A stretch of 6,180 bases of DNA from Planctomyces sp. (GTDB taxonomy: Bacteria; Planctomycetota; Planctomycetia; Planctomycetales; Planctomycetaceae). This document shows positions 1 through 6,180 of this stretch, one piece after another. Below the pieces are notes generated by a model that was given only the letters and a program-made list of their open reading frames with translations, did no database searches and had not been told where the DNA came from. Both the position numbers and the translations under genes were made by a program. The stretch lies in the NCBI GenBank assembly GCA_005809115.1, contig SYLK01000850.1:1-6180 (forward strand), written 5' to 3'. The stretch's first letter is position 1. Each line of letters opens with the position of its first letter.

Positions 1-1507
1 CGGAGAGTTCGCGGCGTCGCAGCAGATTGGCACCACTCAGCGGCGGCAGTTGATCCCATCGCGAACGATTCTGGTCCGGCGGGGCGATCTGCATCACAAA
101 GTGGGACAGACCGTCGCGTGTCGGCCGCATCTGCTGCGGGTCCGTCAGCTGAGCATCCGCGGGGTTCATCTCGACGGGCAGCAGTCTGGCAAGGGGAGAC
201 TTGTCATATCCACCAGCCCCGAAATTATTGAACCCGCCGGTCATCATCAGTCCGGCGCCCTGCAGGCAGCACTGCTGCAGGGCCGCCAGCTGCCGCGGCT
301 GAAAGGCTGACGCCGGAACATTACCGATGATATAAGCATCGTAGTTTCCGGGCACGAAGTACTTGTCATCGATCTGATTGCGGTCGGCGAAACTCCCAGA
401 CCGGATCAGCTGAAAATCCAGCTGAATCCGGCTGCTGCGGTTGATTCCTCTCAGAAAACTCTGTTCGGCGCGGAGGATGTCAAAATACGCCACACGAATT
501 CCGCCCTGCCGCACCCGGATGATGGTTTCCACACGATTGTTCGTCTTTCGGATCTCCCCGGGCAGAGGATCCGCCTCAATGGCGAGCTTCAGTTCGCCCT
601 CGCGATCCGGCACGATCTGCAGCGACAGCACCACATCCTCGGCCGCTCCCCCGGGCGTATGGGTCACCACGGAGCGATTCGACGTCGACCGATCCACCGG
701 GCGCATGATTCCCGAGACTCCAGGCAGCACCTGACTGCGGTCTTCCAGCAGTACGCGGACTCGCACTGGCTGCCCCTGGGCTCCGGCGGATTTCAGCTTC
801 ACACGAACCGGCAGGACGTTGCCACGAAATACGTCTCGAGAAACATCGAGTTCTTCCAGTGCCAGGTCCAGGCCCGCATCAGATGATTCGGCGCTGCCGT
901 ACACAACGGGATACAACGGCCGCTGCTGCCGACCCAGCAGACGGGCAGGTTTCAGCGGATCGATATCCAGACTGCCCGACGCCGCCTGCCGACCGTCACT
1001 GAGCACAATCACACCGGCCACACGCGTGCGTCCGGCATCCTCGGATAACTGCTCGAGCGCCTTCCCGAAAGCCGTCATTCGTCCGGCAACTCCGTCTTCC
1101 GGCTGCGCCACCACCTGCAGCGTGTCCGAGAAGTCACGGTACCGGATTTCCGTTCTGCCCGCCAGGGCCTGCAGTGATGGCGCAGCCGCGGCCAGGGTTT
1201 CCAGGACCGCCTTGCGCCGCGAAACACCTCCCGGAGTATCCGTGGTCTGCATGCTGGGACTGATGTCGGTCAGCACATACAGGGCGGAGTCAGATCTGTC
1301 CTGGCTCCTGAGCTGTGCCACCGGACGCAGCATCAGCAGCAGAATCAGGAATGCGCTCAACAGGCGGAGCCCCGAAAGAGAGATTCGCGTTACCGGTGGC
1401 AGCTGCTGAATTCGGCGAGGGTAAGCCAGCGCAACCACGGCCAGCATGGCGACACAGGCAGCCAGCATGAGGGGCCACGGCCAGATTGGTTCGAAATGCA
1501 GCGACAT
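1..1507 (-). CDS. Membrane-anchored VWA protein with glutamine-amidotransferase-like domain (C-terminus cut by window edge)
   Basis: The reading frame is open from an ATG at 1507 to base 1, giving 502 residues without a stop, so the C-terminus is missing. Two hydrophobic segments lie at about residues 10-28 and 47-60, with a basic loop (YPRR, TR) between them. That charge pattern puts the loop in the cytoplasm and the rest in the periplasm. A VWA domain follows. Its metal-site residues are all visible: D81, S83 and S85 in TDISPSM, T145 in RMTAFGKAL and D171 in IVLSDGR. A beta-rich region comes next (about 195-333). From about 337 there is a class I amidotransferase-like fold, with IRVAYFDILRAEQSFLRG, then YDAYIIGNVP and the glycine-rich turn MTGGFNNFGAGGY near 422-434. 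No cysteine sits at that turn, so amidotransferase activity is doubtful. The start overlaps the preceding stop as TGATG, which implies translational coupling. The molecular function is unknown. Confidence 0.9.
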   Translation of the reverse strand, partial: MSLHFEPIWPWPLMLAACVAMLAVVALAYPRRIQQLPPVTRISLSGLRLLSAFLILLLMLRPVAQLRSQDRSDSALYVLTDISPSMQTTDTPGGVSRRKAVLETLAAAAPSLQALAGRTEIRYRDFSDTLQVVAQPEDGVAGRMTAFGKALEQLSEDAGRTRVAGVIVLSDGRQAASGSLDIDPLKPARLLGRQQRPLYPVVYGSAESSDAGLDLALEELDVSRDVFRGNVLPVRVKLKSAGAQGQPVRVRVLLEDRSQVLPGVSGIMRPVDRSTSNRSVVTHTPGGAAEDVVLSLQIVPDREGELKLAIEADPLPGEIRKTNNRVETIIRVRQGGIRVAYFDILRAEQSFLRGINRSSRIQLDFQLIRSGSFADRNQIDDKYFVPGNYDAYIIGNVPASAFQPRQLAALQQCCLQGAGLMMTGGFNNFGAGGYDKSPLARLLPVEMNPADAQLTDPQQMRPTRDGLSHFVMQIAPPDQNRSRWDQLPPLSGANLLRRRELS

Positions 1508-3924
1508 CAGCGCTCGTCGTAAAAGAAGTTCGCCATCAGGTGCTCGCCGCAGAAAATTACCACCAGGACGCCCATCAGCACCGGAAATACCTCAACCCCC
1601 AGCCGTCCCACGCGCACCGCCTGAGACAGCTCGTCGGGACGGTCAACGAATGTGAACCGCTGTTTTCCCAGAATTTCCTGCAGCTTCTCTTCCGCGATCC
1701 GCGACAGATCACTCTCTTCGTCCCGAATGTTGACCGCGAATGCGGACTCAAACGGACTCCCGGATTCGAACGGGCGCACGCGGTAGTGTCCCGCATCAAA
1801 TGCATCCGCGATCAGCAGTGAGGCGTGTTCAGGCGATAATTCGCCCTTCGTGTTTCTCAGATCCGGACGACGCAGCAGGAACTGCGAGAATCGCTGACTC
1901 CCCGGCACCGGCAACTCCACCGCCTGCCCGGATACATAATTGCGGGTCTGATCCGAAGCGCCGGTCAGGTGCTGCATGATCAGATCGCTCCAGACCAGAA
2001 AGGCCCAGTTCTCCACCACGAAATTGTTCCAGCTGCTGCCACCGTTCGGCAGGTTGTCAAGTGCCGACGCGAACATCAGGCATCGTCCCGCTCCCACCCG
2101 ACGCGCCAGCAGTGCCGGTCGGTTTCCCGGTCCGGAGAACCGCATCAGAACCTCGCCCTGCGGATCGGGTTCGACCGCCCAGCATCGGTCAAACAGCGCC
2201 CGCGACAGCTCGGTGCGTGCTTCTTCCCATCGGGCAAATGCACGGCCCACAACATCCTTGTCACTCACAACCGTCAGCTGTGCCGGTTCCTTCAGGTATT
2301 TCACGGGCGATATCGGAATCGCCGGCAGGATCTGCCGGCTGTCGCCCGCAGTCCAGTGCTCCGGACTGATCTGCAGTGATCCCAATCCGAAAAAGACCCC
2401 GCCGCCCGATTCAGCAAATTTTCGCAGCGCCGACCAGAAAGCGACGTCCGGCTCCCGGCAGTTGATGACACAGATGACGTCATAGTCCGACAGAGTCTGC
2501 TGACTGAACTGCGACAGGCGGATACTCCTGCATTCGTAAAATTCCAGCCCCACGGCAGCAGCGCCCTCCGGCTGCAGGGCGTTCCTCAGGAAGAAGCTTT
2601 CCGCAGCGGATTCGGCCACAAACAGCAGTCTGGGTTTCGGACGGACGGCGATGGTGAAGTACCGAATGCTGTCATCCGGCAGCGGGTCGGCCCCGGACAG
2701 CCGCACAAATCCATCCACGAAGGGCTGCCCGGCCGGCATCTCCAGTGTCAGCTGCAATTCTGTCGGGCCAGCTTCCGTGCGCACGATCCGGGGCGCGCCC
2801 AGCCGAATCTCGCGCCCGCCGGAATCAAGCCGGAAGACCTCGACCGCTGCGGCCGTATCCACCGCACTCGAGGCGGCCACTGTGACCGACAACAGCACTT
2901 CCCGCCCCGGTACGCTGGTCTCTTCCGACAGACGCAGACCGGAAAAACTCACGTTCCGCGGCTGTGCCACACCCACGTTCACGACATAGATCTGCAGCCA
3001 TTCATGCTGTGCCACAAGGTCCGCCAGACCGCTTTCATCGGGATGCGCCCAGGCCGTGGGAGAAAGATCCGTGAACACCAGAATCTCGCGTGCAAACAAA
3101 TCCTCACCTTCGCTGACACCGGTTTCTTCCTGCAGTCGCCGTCGATCATCGATCAGGCTCTGGATCGCAGACTTCAGGATGCTGTTCAGCGACTGCGGGA
3201 CCGCCGTCGGCTGCAACGCCTCCATCCGGGACTGGGCACCCGTCAGATCGGCCTGAAACACAACTTCCTCGTCCGGAGACAGTCCGGCACTCGCCACGCG
3301 GCTGCCCGTCGGAAGATGGCTGAGATAGTCGCCTGCGACATCGCGGGCCTGGTCGAGACGCGTCCGGTTCTCGTGCCGCAGCGTCATGCTGATGCTGGTA
3401 TCAAACAGAAACACGGCCGCCACCGGAATGTTTTCCATCGCCTCATTCCGCGGTGCCAGCAACTCTCCGCGAACCCGCATGCCCCATGGCAGTCCCGCTG
3501 CCAGCAAGGCCAGCAAGGCCCCTCCGGACACACACCAGGTCCGGCGTCTGGTACGCGCCTCACGGAGTGCTGCCGAGTCCGGGAGACCGGAATCCCGGCG
3601 ACAGAGCCAGCGGTAGACGCCGAAAGCCGCCGCTGCCGTGGCACCCAGGATCACCCATTCCCACCAGCGGAGACCATATTTCGCCGCCGGCAGCGAGGGC
3701 CTTGCAATGGCCAGGACCGCCACTGCAATCAGACCGGCCCGCAGCATCAGGAGCAACCAGTGTCTGAGCTTCATGCGGCGAGCATTCGACGGCTGTCTGG
3801 TTCGGAGCAGCCGCAGTGCAGGAAACTCGATTCGTCTGGGCCGCGCACGCATCACCAGGTGCAGCACGATGGGCACCACAGCCAGTATCATTCCCGTCAG
3901 CATCGTCGCGTTAATCAGCGTCAT
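1507..3924 (-). CDS. BatA-type membrane protein with VWA and glutamine-amidotransferase-like domains
   Basis: The protein has 805 residues from the ATG at 3924. The frame also extends to a GTG at 3966, but MTLINATMLTG leading directly into the first membrane helix is the usual family start. Residues 7-25 and 56-76 are the paired helices of the aerotolerance (BatA) N-terminal domain, with the hallmark PIVLHLVMRARPRR, EFPALRLL and the LRHWLLL helix. Two more helices follow at about 87-106 and 131-147, separated by a basic loop. The VWA domain begins near 167. Its metal site shows D175, S177 and S179 (FDTSISM) and D286 (VFTDLSPTAW). The expected threonine between them is not obvious. Residues about 430-645 form an amidotransferase-like fold (RPKPRLLFVAE, YDVICVINC, ESGGGVFFGLG) without a convincing catalytic cysteine. 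A final helix spans about 778-797, with GEHLMANFFYDER at the C-terminus. The large domains are predicted to be periplasmic. The biochemical role is unknown. BatA-family proteins elsewhere are linked to MoxR ATPases and envelope stress. Confidence 0.92.
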   Translation of the reverse strand: MTLINATMLTGMILAVVPIVLHLVMRARPRRIEFPALRLLRTRQPSNARRMKLRHWLLLMLRAGLIAVAVLAIARPSLPAAKYGLRWWEWVILGATAAAAFGVYRWLCRRDSGLPDSAALREARTRRRTWCVSGGALLALLAAGLPWGMRVRGELLAPRNEAMENIPVAAVFLFDTSISMTLRHENRTRLDQARDVAGDYLSHLPTGSRVASAGLSPDEEVVFQADLTGAQSRMEALQPTAVPQSLNSILKSAIQSLIDDRRRLQEETGVSEGEDLFAREILVFTDLSPTAWAHPDESGLADLVAQHEWLQIYVVNVGVAQPRNVSFSGLRLSEETSVPGREVLLSVTVAASSAVDTAAAVEVFRLDSGGREIRLGAPRIVRTEAGPTELQLTLEMPAGQPFVDGFVRLSGADPLPDDSIRYFTIAVRPKPRLLFVAESAAESFFLRNALQPEGAAAVGLEFYECRSIRLSQFSQQTLSDYDVICVINCREPDVAFWSALRKFAESGGGVFFGLGSLQISPEHWTAGDSRQILPAIPISPVKYLKEPAQLTVVSDKDVVGRAFARWEEARTELSRALFDRCWAVEPDPQGEVLMRFSGPGNRPALLARRVGAGRCLMFASALDNLPNGGSSWNNFVVENWAFLVWSDLIMQHLTGASDQTRNYVSGQAVELPVPGSQRFSQFLLRRPDLRNTKGELSPEHASLLIADAFDAGHYRVRPFESGSPFESAFAVNIRDEESDLSRIAEEKLQEILGKQRFTFVDRPDELSQAVRVGRLGVEVFPVLMGVLVVIFCGEHLMANFFYDER

Positions 3925-4125
3925 CAGATCCGTCAGTCCCGGCACATGGCAGCGAACTTGTGACACATTTGCAGAAAACCGTGATCAGGGTAAGCCCGCT
4001 GGCTCCGCGACAGCAGTGCTCTCACATGAGTTGTATTTATGCCACGGATTTCCAGTCCGTTGCCGCCAGCCTTTGTCGACGGACTGGAAGTCCGTCGTGC
4101 CCCGAAAATCACCGTTGACCACGCC
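3925..4125 (-). other. Intergenic region between exporter genes and VWA genes
   Basis: This 201-nt gap is the only long non-coding stretch in the window. It separates the tightly coupled ABC genes from the tightly coupled VWA genes. It contains the nested inverted repeat described separately. I see no convincing -35/-10 pair. An AT-richer patch on the minus strand around 4034-4042 (reading GCATAAATA) is the nearest thing to a -10 box, with no matching -35. The start of the downstream gene at 3924 lacks a clear Shine-Dalgarno. The gap could hold an internal promoter or be a read-through spacer. The sequence does not decide this. Short open frames crossing it on both strands look spurious. Confidence 0.6.
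4041..4100. repeat. Nested palindromic intergenic repeat (REP-like)
   Basis: Two arms, ACGGATTTCCAGTCCGT at 4044-4060 and ACGGACTGGAAGTCCGT at 4079-4095, are inverted copies of each other. Counting one more pair of positions on each inner side (4044-4062 against 4077-4095), 17 of 19 match around a 14-nt loop. Each arm is also its own hairpin. The right arm has a perfect 7-bp stem, ACGGACT/AGTCCGT, with loop GGA. The left arm has the same stem with one wobble-type position. The flanks GCC and GTGC add weak pairing. No T-run follows on either strand, so it is not a standard intrinsic terminator. From memory, similar ACTGGAAGTCCGT palindromes recur between genes in planctomycete genomes. That would make it a dispersed REP-type or non-autonomous element, but the window holds only this copy. 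Confidence 0.75.
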
Positions 4126-4992
4126 CTAGACATCACTTTCTGATGCTCCCGTGAATTCACTGGCCCGGGCTACTGCCAGTGCGGCTGAAAGAAACACCAC
4201 CGTCAGCAGCAGCAGCCACAGAATCTGCTCCGGATTGCCCCCTTCGGCAAAGACGTGTCGAAAGAAGGCATTCCCCCGGATTTCCTTCTGTCCTTCGGGT
4301 TCAGCCCAGTTGATCATCAGCGAACGCAGCCGGTACTGCACTGTCAGCCGATTGATATTGGCCGGGATCAGACTCAGGATCACTTCCACCACCCCGGTAT
4401 AAGCCACACAGAAGACCATCGCCCGCCTGGGAAACAGTGCTCCGATCAGCAGATACAGGGCGCCGTACGCCACCGACGACAGGAGACACAGCCGAATCAT
4501 CGTAAACCAGATGCGGGCCATCCACTGAACACGCTGCCCGATCCCCGAATCGTTGCCGAAAGTCCCCGGTGCTGCGGCCGTGAACAGCGGATCAAAGCCG
4601 ATCAGCAGCGTCACCAGCGTCACGCTCACGACGGCAGCAGTCACCCCCCAGACCACCGCGAGAAGATATTTGCCCAGCAGCAGACAGACTACTCCGTGGG
4701 GCCGAGTAGCCAGGTAGACCCAGCTGCGCTGTTCCAGTTCGGTGGCAATTGCCGGCGCAGCATTCAGAAATACTCCCAGCGCGCAGCAGACACACGGGAT
4801 CAGCATGTAGAATAACACCGACCATACCGTGTCAATCGTTGAACGCGGCATGTTCGTCACGATTTCCCCCTGGAACCGTACCAGCAGAACGATCACCACG
4901 GGAAAGCTGACCAGCGCAAGCCAGGCACCAATCCGCCATGGTGTCAGGTTGCGCCGCAGTTCATAGCCAAACACAGCCCACACCTGGCTCAC
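4126..4992 (-). CDS. ABC-2 type transporter permease
   Basis: This is a 288-residue integral membrane protein, typical in length for a half-size ABC-2 permease. It begins in the cytoplasm (FGYELRRNLTPWR) and has about six hydrophobic segments, near residues 22-40, 54-78, 102-132, 163-187, 191-210 and 256-276. Between the second and third is the family hallmark ATELEQRSWVYLATRPHG followed by GKYLLA (about 83-112). This region resembles the coupling segment of ABC-2 exporters, with an acidic residue, an aromatic and a proline before the next helix. The start is a GTG at 4992 that overlaps the ATPase stop as GTGA, behind a good Shine-Dalgarno. The two subunits should therefore be made together and form an exporter. 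The substrate cannot be read from the sequence. The stop is TAG, followed by the repeat-bearing gap. Confidence 0.92.
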   Translation of the reverse strand: MSQVWAVFGYELRRNLTPWRIGAWLALVSFPVVIVLLVRFQGEIVTNMPRSTIDTVWSVLFYMLIPCVCCALGVFLNAAPAIATELEQRSWVYLATRPHGVVCLLLGKYLLAVVWGVTAAVVSVTLVTLLIGFDPLFTAAAPGTFGNDSGIGQRVQWMARIWFTMIRLCLLSSVAYGALYLLIGALFPRRAMVFCVAYTGVVEVILSLIPANINRLTVQYRLRSLMINWAEPEGQKEIRGNAFFRHVFAEGGNPEQILWLLLLTVVFLSAALAVARASEFTGASESDV

Positions 4993-5930
4993 ATCTCACC
5001 TCGATGGATCTTCATCAGCGAACTGAACAGCGACTGCAGCGAGTCGTCCGCGGTTTTCAATTCAAATATTCGAACGCCCTGCTCGGTGACCAGCTGCGGC
5101 AGGATCCGGGACAGCTCGCCGGTGTGTCGCGTGGAGAGAATCAGCACCTCTTCGCCCGCCGCGGAACGTCCCATGCGCACGGAATCCACCAGTTCCCGCT
5201 CCAGCAGCACAGCTCCCAGTCGCCTCGGACTGCTGCTGCGAATGTGGATCTCCATCGGCACGTCGAACAGCAGTTCATGCACTTCTTCAGCCGTACCTGA
5301 AGCCAGCAGCCGACCACCCGAGATCAGCAGGAATGACTGAGTCAGTGCCTCGATTTCATGCAGCAGATGGCTGGCACCAATGATGCTTCTGCCCGCGGTC
5401 ATGAAGTTCCGCAGCAGTTCAGTCATCGCGGCGCGGCCGACCGGATCCAGTCCGCTGAACGGTTCATCCAGAATCAGCAGCTCAGGCTCATGCGAAATTG
5501 CCTGGGCCAGCCGGGTTCGCTGTCGCATCCCCCGGGAATAACTGGATATCGGCCGCAGCATCGCGTCCGACATGCCAACGGTCTCCATCACTTCCGCTGC
5601 CCGCTGGCGCGCCCGCTGCCCCGCATACCCCTGCATGCGAAGCAGAAACGCCACCCATTCCAGACCGGCCACCCCCGCATACATTCCCTCGAAACCCGGG
5701 CAGTACCCGATCCGACGCATCAGCTCAGGATTATTCCGGGGATTACTGCCCAGAACCTTCACTTTGCCACGAGTCGGCCGAAGCTGCCCCATCAGCAGGT
5801 TGAGGAACGTACTCTTGCCGGCCCCATTGGGTCCCAGCAGCCCCCAGGCACCGGACGGCAGCGACACACTGATGTCGTTGACTCCCATCACGCGGCCATA
5901 AAGTCGCGTTACGTTCTCAAATTCAATCAT
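4989..5930 (-). CDS. ABC transporter ATP-binding protein
   Basis: This is a cytoplasmic nucleotide-binding subunit of 313 residues from the ATG at 5930. An upstream in-frame ATG at 5960 would add ten residues (MREWQAQAVS). I prefer 5930 because MIEFENVTRLYG is the usual beginning of this family. Numbered from 5930, Walker A is GPNGAGKST at about 33-41, the signature is YSRGMRQR at about 131-138, Walker B is LLILDEP at about 151-157, the D-loop is SGLD at 159-162, and the switch histidine is in ASHLLHEIE near 188. The Q-loop reads GYCPGFEGMY, with glycine where glutamine usually stands. The last roughly 80 residues form a C-terminal extension (MEIHIRS onward) common in ABC-2 exporter ATPases. 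It overlaps the permease gene by 4 nt and follows another probable permease, so it likely powers an exporter built from these neighbours. The substrate is unknown. Confidence 0.95.
   Translation of the reverse strand: MIEFENVTRLYGRVMGVNDISVSLPSGAWGLLGPNGAGKSTFLNLLMGQLRPTRGKVKVLGSNPRNNPELMRRIGYCPGFEGMYAGVAGLEWVAFLLRMQGYAGQRARQRAAEVMETVGMSDAMLRPISSYSRGMRQRTRLAQAISHEPELLILDEPFSGLDPVGRAAMTELLRNFMTAGRSIIGASHLLHEIEALTQSFLLISGGRLLASGTAEEVHELLFDVPMEIHIRSSSPRRLGAVLLERELVDSVRMGRSAAGEEVLILSTRHTGELSRILPQLVTEQGVRIFELKTADDSLQSLFSSLMKIHRGEM
4996..5002 (-). promoter_or_regulatory. Shine-Dalgarno for the ABC-2 permease
   Basis: The minus strand reads GAGGTGA just upstream of the GTG at 4992, inside the last codons of the ATPase gene. 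It is the clearest ribosome binding site in the window. It supports GTG 4992 as the start, since the nearest ATG at 4994 is immediately followed by a stop. Confidence 0.8.
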
Positions 5931-5960
5931 GCTTACCGCCTGCGCCTGCCATTCTCTCAT

Positions 5961-5979
5961 CGTCTGCCCCTGGCAGACG
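5961..5979 (-). other. Intercistronic hairpin ahead of the ATPase gene
   Basis: A perfect 8-bp stem, CGTCTGCC/GGCAGACG, encloses a 3-nt loop (AGG on the minus strand). It lies 16 nt past the stop of the upstream gene and directly against the alternative ATG at 5960. No U-run follows, so it is not a typical intrinsic terminator. It could stabilise an mRNA end, or mask a weak AGGGG ribosome site that falls partly in its loop. The regulatory role is an inference. Confidence 0.55.
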
Positions 5980-5995
5980 CCGACTGCGACCTGTG

Positions 5996-6180
5996 TCAGA
6001 CCTGCATCGGTGCCGAAACGCGTCGAATCAGCACCGCCAGGGAAACTGCGGTGATGACGCCCAGAAATGCCAGACGAGTCTCGATATCACTGATCCCCGT
6101 TCTGACGTCCAGGATCCACCCGCCAATATCGCGAAACAGGTGAAACAGACTCAGTGCTCTGTCACAGCTAAAAAGTCGGA
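5996..6180 (-). CDS. C-terminal fragment of a membrane protein, probably an ABC-2 permease (N-terminus beyond window)
   Basis: An open frame enters from the right edge and ends with TGA at 5996-5998, leaving 60 visible residues. They include an amphipathic stretch (DIGGWILDVRTG), a short soluble segment (ISDIETR), one membrane helix at about residues 36-51 of the fragment (LAFLGVITAVSLAVLI) and a basic tail, RRVSAPMQV. A last helix capped by a double-arginine tail of the form RRV-x-AP is what I remember from planctomycete ABC transporter permeases encoded beside such ATPases. The gene sits just upstream of the ATPase in the same direction. That fits a two-permease exporter, but no family-defining motif is inside the window. 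It could be another type of membrane protein. The coding status is supported by the uninterrupted frame and its position. Confidence 0.65.
   Translation of the reverse strand, partial: RLFSCDRALSLFHLFRDIGGWILDVRTGISDIETRLAFLGVITAVSLAVLIRRVSAPMQV

Noticed and set aside
3501..3518. Two tandem copies of CCAGCAAGG
   Set aside because: They lie in the codons of a Leu/Ala-rich membrane helix (LLALLAAG), so protein composition explains them.
3004..3963. Long plus-strand open frame of 319 codons opposite the BatA-like gene
   Set aside because: It lies wholly opposite a strongly supported gene. Its translation is rich in Arg, Gln, His and Pro with no domain or membrane pattern, as expected for an antisense shadow of a GC-rich gene.
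3925..3966. GTG start at 3966 for the BatA-like protein
   Set aside because: It would add 14 polar residues not typical of the family, which normally begins just before the first helix. The ATG at 3924 fits that pattern.
4030..4045. Possible promoter for the VWA genes around ATAAAT on the minus strand
   Set aside because: No -35 element at suitable spacing was seen, and part of the region belongs to the palindromic repeat. The evidence is too weak to call.
4041..4100. Inverted repeat read as a rho-independent terminator of the exporter genes
   Set aside because: The stem is not followed by a U-rich run on the minus strand (GGCATAAATAC follows), and the stem's double palindrome fits a repeat element better.
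3933..4160. Minus-strand 75-codon frame across the intergenic gap
   Set aside because: It runs through the palindromic repeat, overlaps the permease end out of frame, and has no ribosome site or recognisable content. It is probably a by-product of the repeat.
5358..6143. Plus-strand open frame of 261 codons opposite the ABC ATPase
   Set aside because: It is antisense to the ATPase, which has all of its core nucleotide-binding motifs apart from the Q-loop glutamine. The composition is low in hydrophobics and His/Arg/Pro-rich, with no recognisable family.

Overview
The window is a gene-dense stretch of about 6.2 kb with all genes on the minus strand. It looks like part of one operon from a planctomycete-type bacterium. 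The lineage is inferred, not proven. The grounds are moderately high GC, an aerotolerance-type (BatA N-terminal domain) membrane protein fused to a von Willebrand factor A (VWA) domain and a glutamine-amidotransferase-like domain, a second VWA/amidotransferase-like membrane protein next to it, and ABC-2 exporter subunits whose sequence style I associate with that phylum.

Layout in transcription order, from high to low coordinates. 6180-5996: C-terminal 60 residues of a membrane protein, probably an ABC-2 permease, cut by the window edge. 5995-5931: short junction with a perfect 8-bp hairpin. 5930-4989: ABC transporter ATPase. 4992-4126: ABC-2 permease, coupled to the ATPase by a 4-nt GTGA overlap with a good Shine-Dalgarno. 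4125-3925: the only sizeable intergenic gap (201 nt), holding a nested inverted repeat. 3924-1507: BatA/VWA/amidotransferase-like protein of 805 residues. 1507-1: a second VWA/amidotransferase-like membrane protein, joined to the previous one by a TGATG stop/start overlap and running off the left edge.

The first block would form an ATP-driven exporter or membrane-remodelling complex, possibly with two different permease subunits. The second block encodes two membrane-anchored proteins whose VWA domains are predicted, from positive-inside charge, to face the periplasm. Such VWA proteins usually travel with a MoxR AAA+ ATPase and a DUF58 protein. Neither is visible here, so they may lie outside the window. 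No RNA genes, CRISPR arrays, insertion sequences or phage genes were seen. The plus strand carries only shadow ORFs. The most unusual non-coding element is the palindromic repeat between the two blocks.
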